A stretch of 5,623 bases of DNA, taken from positions 52,293-57,915 of the forward strand of contig DCRR01000005.1 in assembly GCA_002325245.1 (NCBI GenBank), given 5' to 3'. A model generated the notes under the pieces. It was not told the DNA's origin, did no database searches, and saw only the letters and a program-made list of their open reading frames with translations. Position 1 is the stretch's first letter. Each line of letters begins with the position of its first letter. Both the position numbers and the translations under genes were made by a program. The DNA is from Microbacteriaceae bacterium UBA1487. GTDB lineage: Bacteria > Actinomycetota > Actinomycetes > Actinomycetales > Microbacteriaceae. Below, piece after piece: positions 1 through 5,267 of the stretch.

Positions 1-1053
1 TCGCTGCTGCTGATCTGGGTGACGCTCGGCGGCAGCCAGTTCGAGTGGAACTCGCTGACCTCCTGGCTGATGCTCGGCGGCGCGATCGCGCTGCTCGGGC
101 TCGCGATCCTCATCGAGCTCAAGGTCGAGGAGCCGATCATCCCGCTCTCGCTGTTCCAGAACCGCACCTTCACGCTCACCACGATGGCGAGCCTTGCGGT
201 CGGCGTCGGCATGTTCGGCACCTCCGTGTTCCTCAGCCAGTACCTGCAGCTCTCGCGCGGCATGACGCCGACCGAGTCGGGCATCTTCACGCTGCCGCAG
301 GTCGCCGGCATGCTCGTCGCCTCCACCGTGGCGGGCGCCGTCATCAGCCGCACCGGCGCCTGGAAGCGCTGGATGGTGACCGGGGCGACGCTGCTCACCG
401 TCGGGCTCGCCCTTATGTCGACGCTGCGCTACGACACCCCCTTCGGGCTGATGTTCCTCTACATGGCGGTGCTCGGGCTCGGCGTCGGCATGCTCATGCA
501 GAACCTCGTCCTCGTGGTGCAGAACACGGTCGACGTGAGCGAGATCGGCGCCGCGAGCGCGGGCGTCGCGTTCTTCCGCACCCTCGGCGGCGCCGCCGGC
601 GTGGCCGCGCTCGGCGCGGCGCTCGCCGCCCGTGTGCGCACCGAGGTCGAGTCGGGGCTCGTCGCCCTCGGCATCTCGGCCGACGACGCCTCCGCGGTCG
701 GCTCCGGATCGATTCCCGACCTGACGACGCTGCCCGAGCCGGTGCGCCTCGTCATCGAGCAGGCGTACGGGCTCGCGATCGGCGAGATCTTCCTCATCGC
801 GGTGCCGCTCGGTGTGCTCACGATCGTGCTCGTCGCGCTGCTTCCCAATATCGCGCTCGGCACGAAGAACGGCATCCAGCAGCGCGCCGAGAAGGACTCG
901 CCCCTCGAGGCCGCGACTCGGGACGAGATCCTCGCCGACACCCCCGCCGAGCTCCTCATCGAGGTGGCGACCGATGTCGGCGGCGGCGCGCCGGTGCTCG
1001 ACGACGCCGAGCGCGGTCCGCAGGACGACGACCGCGACGCGGCACGGGACTGA
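1..1053 (+). CDS. DHA2-family MFS drug efflux transporter, C-terminal part (5' end outside window)
   Basis: The frame is open from base 1 and runs 350 codons to a TGA, so the start lies upstream. The product is a proton-driven multidrug efflux permease of the EmrB/QacA (14-helix DHA2) type in the cytoplasmic membrane. Hydrophobic segments lie near residues 22-38, 57-81, 95-115, 124-141, 149-174, 188-209 and 258-284 of the fragment, which would be the last half or so of the protein. Family-typical stretches are the FLSQYLQ motif at 77-83, TPTESGIFTLP at 89-99, and GLGVGMLMQN at 159-168 followed by VQNTV and FFRTLGGAAG at 191-200. A hydrophilic, mostly acidic tail (285-350) is presumably cytoplasmic. 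The substrate cannot be told from sequence. A MarR regulator follows 17-26 bases downstream, a common efflux-regulator arrangement. The family call is firm. Confidence 0.93.
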   Translation, partial: SLLLIWVTLGGSQFEWNSLTSWLMLGGAIALLGLAILIELKVEEPIIPLSLFQNRTFTLTTMASLAVGVGMFGTSVFLSQYLQLSRGMTPTESGIFTLPQVAGMLVASTVAGAVISRTGAWKRWMVTGATLLTVGLALMSTLRYDTPFGLMFLYMAVLGLGVGMLMQNLVLVVQNTVDVSEIGAASAGVAFFRTLGGAAGVAALGAALAARVRTEVESGLVALGISADDASAVGSGSIPDLTTLPEPVRLVIEQAYGLAIGEIFLIAVPLGVLTIVLVALLPNIALGTKNGIQQRAEKDSPLEAATRDEILADTPAELLIEVATDVGGGAPVLDDAERGPQDDDRDAARD

Positions 1054-1066
1054 CCAGGGGCGACGG

Positions 1067-1072
1067 CACAAT
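1067..1072 (+). promoter_or_regulatory. Possible -10 element for leaderless marR-type transcript
   Basis: CACAAT resembles the actinobacterial -10 consensus TANNNT in its A, last T and spacing. The ATG at 1080 starts seven bases after it, the distance expected if transcription begins at the start codon. No convincing -35 was seen. GGAGG at 1073-1077 sits only two bases before that ATG, too close for a normal ribosome binding site. If the 1071 ATG is used instead, this call fails. Confidence 0.35.
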
Positions 1073-1079
1073 GGAGGCC

Positions 1080-1538
1080 ATGACCAACGGGGAAGTCGGC
1101 GAGACCGAACGCGAGCGCGCCCGGAGCGAGATCGAGGGCGCCCTCTCCGACCTGTACCGCACCGTGAAGGGGTGGAATCGCGAACTCGCCCGGAGCTTCG
1201 ACCCCCCGCTCTCCCTCATGGCCTTCAGCCTGCTGCGCTACGTGCGACACCAGGGCCCGGTGCGCGCGGGTGACCTGGTCGCGGCCTTCGACCTCGACAA
1301 GGCCTTCGTCAGCCGCAGCGTCAGCCAGTTGCGCGAGGCGGGTCTGCTCGACCAGACCCCCGACCCCGAAGACGGGCGCGCCACATTGCTCGTGGCGACG
1401 GAGGCGGCCGTGCAGCAGTTCGATCGGATCCGCGCCGACGTGCGCCGCAACTACGCGAACCTGCTCGACGACTGGGAGGTCGACGACATGAAGCGGCTTT
1501 CGGAGCTGCTCACCCGGTTCCAGCGCGCCCTTCCCTGA
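1080..1538 (+). CDS. MarR-family transcriptional regulator
   Basis: This is a 152-residue winged helix-turn-helix protein, the usual MarR length. The helix-turn-helix covers residues about 62-90, with DLDKAFVSRSVSQLREAGLL as recognition region, followed by the wing around TPDPEDGRATLLVAT (93-107), whose D-x-x-D-x-R core (D95, D98, R100) is a MarR hallmark. Flanking N- and C-terminal helices (17-40 and 110-150) should form the dimer interface. MarR dimers normally repress nearby genes and release DNA when a small ligand binds. Directly behind a DHA2 efflux gene, the likely role is control of that transporter and itself, which is inference. Two in-frame ATGs exist, at 1071 and 1080. I chose 1080 because a -10-like CACAAT lies seven bases before it, fitting leaderless transcription. 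The 1071 start (155 residues) has AGGGG ten bases upstream and is a real alternative. The ligand is unknown. Confidence 0.92.
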   Translation: MTNGEVGETERERARSEIEGALSDLYRTVKGWNRELARSFDPPLSLMAFSLLRYVRHQGPVRAGDLVAAFDLDKAFVSRSVSQLREAGLLDQTPDPEDGRATLLVATEAAVQQFDRIRADVRRNYANLLDDWEVDDMKRLSELLTRFQRALP

Positions 1539-1560
1539 CCCGGCGTTCCGGCGAGGCGGC

Positions 1561-1566
1561 TAGGAT
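1561..1566 (+). promoter_or_regulatory. Candidate -10 element of the eno promoter
   Basis: TAGGAT matches the TANNNT pattern of actinobacterial housekeeping promoters and is the best such match in the 88-base gap between the MarR gene and eno. It would put the transcription start near 1573 and give a leader of roughly 50-55 bases. I see no good -35 hexamer at 16-18 bases upstream, which is frequent in GC-rich actinobacteria. A promoter here is expected because the unrelated efflux unit ends just before. Confidence 0.5.
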
Positions 1567-1575
1567 TCCAGTCGG

Positions 1576-1597
1576 GCCAGCCCCCGGAATCGCTGGC
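1576..1597 (+). other. Short perfect inverted repeat in the eno leader
   Basis: GCCAGC at 1576-1581 pairs perfectly with GCTGGC at 1592-1597 around a ten-base loop. It has no T tract after it, so it is not a canonical intrinsic terminator for the MarR gene. If the start site is near 1573, the hairpin would lie at the extreme 5' end of the eno mRNA, where it could stabilise the transcript. A six-base stem in DNA this GC-rich can arise by chance. Confidence 0.3.
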
Positions 1598-1614
1598 ACC
1601 CCCATCCACCACGC

Positions 1615-1620
1615 AAGGAG
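1615..1620 (+). promoter_or_regulatory. Ribosome binding site of eno
   Basis: AAGGAG, a strong Shine-Dalgarno match, lies six bases before the GTG at 1627. It settles the use of GTG as start codon; the protein then begins with the normal enolase N-terminus (SAIEAVGAREILDSRGNPT). Confidence 0.9.
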
Positions 1621-1626
1621 ATCCCC

Positions 1627-2907
1627 GTGTCTGCAATCGAGGCCGTCGGCGCCCGCGAAATTCTCGACTCCCGAGGCAACCCGACCGTCGAGGTCGAGGT
1701 TCTTCTCGAAGACGGCACTGTCTCGCGTGCCGCCGTCCCCTCCGGCGCCTCCACCGGCGCGTTCGAGGCCTACGAGCTGCGCGACGGCGACAAGGACCGC
1801 TACCTCGGCAAGGGCGTGCAGAAGGCCGTCGACGCCGTGCTCGACGTGCTCGGCCCGGCCATCGAAGGATTCGACGCCGCCGACCAGCGCCTGGTCGACG
1901 CGGAGCTGATCGCCGCCGACGGCACCGACAACAAGTCGAAGCTCGGCGCCAACGCCATCCTCGGCGTCTCGCTCGCCGTCGCCAAGGCCGCCGCCGACTC
2001 GTCCGACCTGCCGCTGTTCCGCTACCTCGGCGGACCGAACGCCCACACCCTGCCGGTGCCGCTGCTCAACGTCATCAACGGCGGCTCGCACGCCGACACC
2101 AACGTCGACATCCAGGAGTTCTTCCTCGTGCCGCTCGGCGCCGAGACCTTCTCCGAGTCGTTGCGCTGGGGCGTCGAGACCTACCACGGCCTCAAGGGCC
2201 TGCTGAAGGCCAAGGGCCTCGCGACCGGCCTCGGCGACGAGGGCGGCTTCGCCCCCGAGCTCGCCAGCAACCGCGCCGCGCTCGACTTCCTCATGGAGGC
2301 CATCGAGAAGGCCGGCTTCACCCCCGGCAAGGACATCGCCGTCGGCCTCGACGTCGCCTCGACCGAGTTCTTCCACGACGGCGCCTACCACTTCGAGGGC
2401 ACTGCGCGCAGCGCCGCCGAGATGACCGCGTACTTCGCCGACCTGGTCGCGAACTACCCGCTCATCACCATCGAGGACCCGCTCGCCGAGGACGACTGGC
2501 AGGGCTACGTCGACTTCACCGCCGAGCTCGGTGACAAGGTGCAGATCGTCGGCGACGACCTGTTCGTGACCAACCCGACGCGCCTCGCCGACGGCATCTC
2601 GAAGAAGGCCGCCAACTCGATCCTCGTGAAGGTGAACCAGATCGGCACCCTGACCGAGACGCTGGATGCGGTCACCATGGCGCAGCGCGCCGGCTTCACC
2701 GCGATCATCTCGCACCGCTCGGGCGAGACCGAGGACACCACGATCGCCGACCTCGCGGTGGCGACCGACGCCGGCCAGATCAAGACCGGCGCCCCGGCCC
2801 GCTCCGACCGCGTCGCGAAGTACAACCAGCTGCTGCGCATCGAGGAGGAGCTCGGCGAGGCCGCCACCTTCGCCGGACGCGGCGCCTTCCCACGCGCCCA
2901 GGCGTAG
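1627..2907 (+). CDS. eno: Enolase (phosphopyruvate hydratase)
   Basis: This is a complete 426-residue enolase, the normal bacterial length. It interconverts 2-phosphoglycerate and phosphoenolpyruvate in glycolysis and gluconeogenesis, in the cytoplasm, as a Mg2+-dependent enzyme. The N-terminal domain carries ILDSRGNPTVE (12-22) and the mobile active-site loop SGASTG (39-44). The barrel carries GDEGGFAP (203-210) with the general acid E205, and the Mg2+ ligands D242, E283 (in IEDPLAEDDW) and D310 (in GDDLF). The signature NSILVKVNQIGTLTET (330-345) contains the catalytic base K335, and SHRSGETED (362-370) follows. Nothing key is missing. The start is GTG, fixed by a strong ribosome binding site. 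It has its own likely promoter, and the ftsB-like gene follows after 18 bases with no terminator. Of its many aspartate codons only D347 is GAT; the rest are GAC, typical of a highly expressed GC-rich gene. Confidence 0.99.
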   Translation: MSAIEAVGAREILDSRGNPTVEVEVLLEDGTVSRAAVPSGASTGAFEAYELRDGDKDRYLGKGVQKAVDAVLDVLGPAIEGFDAADQRLVDAELIAADGTDNKSKLGANAILGVSLAVAKAAADSSDLPLFRYLGGPNAHTLPVPLLNVINGGSHADTNVDIQEFFLVPLGAETFSESLRWGVETYHGLKGLLKAKGLATGLGDEGGFAPELASNRAALDFLMEAIEKAGFTPGKDIAVGLDVASTEFFHDGAYHFEGTARSAAEMTAYFADLVANYPLITIEDPLAEDDWQGYVDFTAELGDKVQIVGDDLFVTNPTRLADGISKKAANSILVKVNQIGTLTETLDAVTMAQRAGFTAIISHRSGETEDTTIADLAVATDAGQIKTGAPARSDRVAKYNQLLRIEEELGEAATFAGRGAFPRAQA

Positions 2908-2913
2908 CCCGCC

Positions 2914-2919
2914 TACCCT
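2914..2919 (+). promoter_or_regulatory. Candidate -10 element for a leaderless ftsB transcript
   Basis: TACCCT fits TANNNT exactly and is followed by six bases (GGAGTC) and then the ATG at 2926, the spacing that puts the transcription start on the start codon. The GGAG at 2920-2923 is only two bases from the ATG, too near to act as a normal ribosome binding site. This makes leaderless initiation the best reading, in addition to read-through from eno. No clear -35 is seen. Confidence 0.55.
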
Positions 2920-2925
2920 GGAGTC

Positions 2926-3456
2926 ATGACCAGGTCGACGCGTGCTCCTCGGGGCCGGCGCATTCCCGTTGCGCTGCCCGAGGAGTCGCGCTCGACCGCG
3001 TGGCTGCGTGAGTTCCGCCCCTCGGGTTTCGCCCTCGGGGTGCTGTCGCTCGTCGTCGGCGCCCTCGTCGTGCTGGCGCCGAGCCTGAAGAACTTCGTCG
3101 AGCAGCGCCAGGAGATCGCCCGGCTCGAGGAGGCGGTGCGCGAGGCGCAGGCCGACGTCGACGAGCTGGAAGCCGAGATCGCGCGCTGGGACGACCCGGC
3201 GTACATCGAGGCGCAGGCGCGCGACCGGCTGTACTACGTGTTCCCGGGCGACCGCAGCTACCTCGTCGTCGGCGATGACGGGCTCCTCGAGCCCAGCGAC
3301 GACCTGCCGATCAGCGACCAGATCCTGACGACCCGGGTCGACTGGCTGCGATCGCTGCTCGACTCGGTGTACGAGGCGGGGCTCACCGAGCTCTCGCCGA
3401 ACGAATTGGATGAGTCGGGGCAGCTCGACAGTCCCCGATTGAGGAGCGACGGATGA
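2926..3456 (+). CDS. FtsB/DivIC-like septum formation initiator protein
   Basis: This 176-residue protein is a small bitopic membrane protein of the FtsB/DivIC family, which forms a coiled-coil complex with FtsQ and FtsL partners at the division septum. A basic cytoplasmic N-terminus (1-32, rich in Arg) precedes one membrane helix (about 33-52, FALGVLSLVVGALVVLAP). A coiled coil follows (about 57-87, with QEIARLEEAVREAQ), and then the conserved membrane-distal block WDDPAYIEAQARDRLYYVFP (88-107) with GD after it. An acidic extension of about 65 residues (110-176) has no motif I recognise. The order eno, ftsB-like, DUF501 is conserved in actinobacteria (for example Rv1023-Rv1025 in M. tuberculosis, from memory), which supports the call. 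Its stop overlaps the next start as ATGA, implying translational coupling. I leave the symbol empty because FtsB and DivIC names are used inconsistently for this group. Confidence 0.92.
   Translation: MTRSTRAPRGRRIPVALPEESRSTAWLREFRPSGFALGVLSLVVGALVVLAPSLKNFVEQRQEIARLEEAVREAQADVDELEAEIARWDDPAYIEAQARDRLYYVFPGDRSYLVVGDDGLLEPSDDLPISDQILTTRVDWLRSLLDSVYEAGLTELSPNELDESGQLDSPRLRSDG
3441..3446 (+). promoter_or_regulatory. Ribosome binding site of the DUF501 gene
   Basis: GAGGAG inside the end of the ftsB-like gene lies six bases before the ATG at 3453. It supports the start that overlaps the upstream TGA by ATGA. Confidence 0.8.
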
Positions 3457-3980
3457 CCCGTCCGCCATTCGAAGCCCCCACCCCGGCCGAGGTCGACACG
3501 GTGACCGCGCAGCTCGGGCGACCCGCGCGCGGGGTCATCGGGATCGCGGCGCGCTGCGTCTGCGGCAACCCCACCGTGGTCGCCACCCAACCGCGCCTCG
3601 ACGACGGGACGCCGTTCCCGACGCTCTACTACCTGACGCATCCCGCGGCGACCGCCGCGATCTCGACGCTGGAGGCGACCGGGGTCATGGCAGAGCTCTC
3701 GGCCGAGCTCGAGGCGGATGCCGACCTCGCCGCCGCCTACACCGCCGCGCACGAGTCCTACCTGGCAGACCGGGAGAGCATCCTCGTCGTCGACGAGGTC
3801 GCCGGGTTCTCGGCCGGCGGAATGCCCACCCGGGTGAAGTGCCTGCACGCCCTCGCCGGGCACTCCCTCGCGGCGGGCCCCGGCGTCAACCCGATCGGAG
3901 ACCGGGCCCTCGCGCGTGCGACATGGAGCCCCGAGCGCTGCGAATGCGACGAGCCGGGTCGCGCTCTCGCGGCTGCCTAG
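3453..3980 (+). CDS. DUF501 family protein of unknown function
   Basis: This 175-residue soluble protein matches the DUF501 family, found mostly in actinobacteria next to eno and ftsB-like genes; its function is not established. Recognisable blocks are RCVCGNPTVVAT (34-45), PFPTLYYLTHP (54-64) and GGMPTRVKCLHALAGHSLA (122-140), followed by GPGVNPIGD (142-150). There is no signal peptide or membrane helix, so it should be cytoplasmic. Cysteines fall in pairs: C35-x-C37, C130 with H132, and C163-x-C165, with H137 nearby. That layout suggests a metal site, which is my inference. The start is set by GAGGAG six bases upstream and by an ATGA overlap with the ftsB-like gene. This implies coupled translation and a possible link to division or cell-wall work. 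The protease gene begins four bases after its stop. The family call rests on remembered motifs and synteny. Confidence 0.9.
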   Translation: MTRPPFEAPTPAEVDTVTAQLGRPARGVIGIAARCVCGNPTVVATQPRLDDGTPFPTLYYLTHPAATAAISTLEATGVMAELSAELEADADLAAAYTAAHESYLADRESILVVDEVAGFSAGGMPTRVKCLHALAGHSLAAGPGVNPIGDRALARATWSPERCECDEPGRALAAA

Positions 3981-3984
3981 GACC

Positions 3985-5232
3985 ATGCGCCGCGCCGCGG
4001 TCGGGCTCGCGGGGCTCATCCTCGCGCTCGCGCCGAGCGCGGCCCCCGCGGCACTGGCCGAGGTCTCCGCCCCGCAGACAGCGGGAGCCGCCGCCGACGG
4101 AGTGCGCGACGCGCAGTACTGGCTCGACGACCTCGGCATCCGCACCGCGTGGCAGACGACCCGCGGCGCCGGGCAGACGATCGCGATCATCGACACCGGC
4201 GTCGCCAGCGGCGTCGCCGAGCTCGACGCGGCCGTGACCGGCGGTGCCGACTTCTCGGGCTCCGGATCGAGCGACGGCCGCACCCCGCTCGGCGAGAGCT
4301 CCGAGCACGGCACCCTTGTCGCCTCGCTCGCCGCCGGACGCGGAACGGGCGCAGCGAGCGGGGTGATCGGGGCGGCGCCGGAGGCCGACCTGCTCGCCAT
4401 CTCGATCTCGTTCGGCAGCGACTCCGACGACCAGATCGCCGAGGCCGTCGTCTGGGCGGTCGACAACGGCGCGACGGTCATCAACATGTCGCTCACGCGC
4501 AACACCCTCGACTGGCCCACCTCGTGGGATGACGCGTTCCTCTACGCCGCCGACCACGATGTGGTCATTGTCGTGGCCGCCGGAAACCGCGGGAGCGGCA
4601 CCGAGCGGGTCGGTGCGCCCGCCACCATCCCCGGCGTGCTCACCGTCGCCGGCGTCACGCGGGCGGGCGTGGCGAGCATCGACGCCAGCTCCCAGGGCAT
4701 CACGATCGGCGTCGCGGCGCCGAGCGAATCGCTCGTCGGGGTCACCCCCTCGGGCGGTTACGTGTCGTGGCAGGGCACCAGCGGCGCGACTCCGATCGTC
4801 GCCGGAATCGTCGCGCTCGTGCGGGCGGCGCATCCCGACCTCGACGCCGCGAACGTGATCCAGCGGGTGCTCGCCACCGCGCGGGACGATGGCCCCGAGG
4901 GGCCCGACGTGAGCTACGGCTATGGGATCGTGGACGCCTCCGCCGCGGTCAGCGCCGACGTCGCCGCGGTGGACGCGAATCCGCTCGGCGACCTCCGCGA
5001 GTGGATCGGGCTGCATCGCCACGTCGCGACGGCGAGCGTGTTCCCCGGCGACCGCGCCGCCTCCCCGCCCGCCGAGCCCGTCGTCGACGAGGCCGTTCCC
5101 GTCGTGCTCTCACCCGCGTGGTGGCAACTGGCGGCTCTGCCGTGGCTGGCGACCGGCATCCTCGCCTACATCGCGGTCGGGTTCACGTGGGGGCTGGCCC
5201 TGCATTTCAGACGGGCCCGCGCAAGCGACTAG
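3985..5232 (+). CDS. Membrane-anchored S8 (subtilisin-like, mycosin-like) serine protease
   Basis: This 415-residue exported protease begins with a signal peptide (MRR, hydrophobic core 6-16, AxA-type cleavage expected after LA at 24-25). The S8 catalytic triad is complete: D70 in AIIDTGV, H108 in SEHGTLVA, and S266 in GTSGATP, with the oxyanion asparagine N201 in AAGN. The peptidase domain spans about 45-322. A Pro/acidic linker (about 330-376) leads to one membrane helix (about 382-406) and a short basic end (RRARAS). This is the layout of mycosins, the MycP proteases of type VII secretion, with the catalytic domain outside the cell. No type VII genes are visible, so the substrate is unknown. 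I chose the ATG at 3985, four bases after the DUF501 stop, because it starts the signal peptide directly; an in-frame GTG at 3916 would add 23 residues. No good ribosome binding site is seen, so translation may be coupled to DUF501. Confidence 0.93.
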   Translation: MRRAAVGLAGLILALAPSAAPAALAEVSAPQTAGAAADGVRDAQYWLDDLGIRTAWQTTRGAGQTIAIIDTGVASGVAELDAAVTGGADFSGSGSSDGRTPLGESSEHGTLVASLAAGRGTGAASGVIGAAPEADLLAISISFGSDSDDQIAEAVVWAVDNGATVINMSLTRNTLDWPTSWDDAFLYAADHDVVIVVAAGNRGSGTERVGAPATIPGVLTVAGVTRAGVASIDASSQGITIGVAAPSESLVGVTPSGGYVSWQGTSGATPIVAGIVALVRAAHPDLDAANVIQRVLATARDDGPEGPDVSYGYGIVDASAAVSADVAAVDANPLGDLREWIGLHRHVATASVFPGDRAASPPAEPVVDEAVPVVLSPAWWQLAALPWLATGILAYIAVGFTWGLALHFRRARASD

Positions 5233-5235
5233 ATT
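5206..5235 (+). promoter_or_regulatory. Candidate promoter of the oxidoreductase gene, overlapping the protease stop
   Basis: TAGATT at 5230-5235 fits the TANNNT -10 pattern, and its first three bases are the TAG stop codon of the protease. TTCAGA at 5206-5211 matches four of six bases of the TTGACA -35 consensus with an 18-base spacer. Transcription would start near 5242 and give a leader of about 25 bases with a ribosome binding site. The sequence alone does not prove activity. Confidence 0.5.
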
Positions 5236-5253
5236 GGGACCGACTTTTCCAAC

Positions 5254-5259
5254 AAGGAG
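5254..5259 (+). promoter_or_regulatory. Ribosome binding site of the oxidoreductase gene
   Basis: AAGGAG lies eight bases before the GTG at 5268 and settles that start. The block CAAGGAGA followed by a C run and GTG closely resembles the eno start region at 1614-1629. Confidence 0.88.
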
Positions 5260-5267
5260 ACCCCCCA

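Noticed and set aside
45..1070. Upstream part of the frame that continues into the MarR gene
   Set aside because: It is an out-of-frame shadow of the transporter, extremely rich in Arg and Ala. The real regulator begins at 1071 or 1080.
1539..1626. Intrinsic terminator after the MarR gene
   Set aside because: The only clear stem is six base pairs, and no T run follows it.
1510..3468. 652-codon open frame on the minus strand across eno and the ftsB-like gene
   Set aside because: It is antisense to two certain genes. They share a reading frame because the 18-base gap is a multiple of three, so one GC-rich shadow frame runs through both. Its product is low-complexity, rich in Gly, Ala, Val and Arg, with no domain.
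3916..3984. GTG start giving a 23-residue longer protease
   Set aside because: The extra residues lie inside the DUF501 gene and would put a polar stretch before the signal peptide. The ATG at 3985 starts a standard signal peptide.
3258..5022. Long minus-strand open frames (420 and 378 codons) opposite DUF501 and the protease
   Set aside because: They are composition artefacts opposite confidently identified genes, with biased low-complexity products and no recognisable motif.
5213..5220. CGGGCCCG palindrome near the protease end as an operator or terminator
   Set aside because: It is eight bases with no loop, lies in coding sequence, has no T run, and is expected by chance at this GC content.
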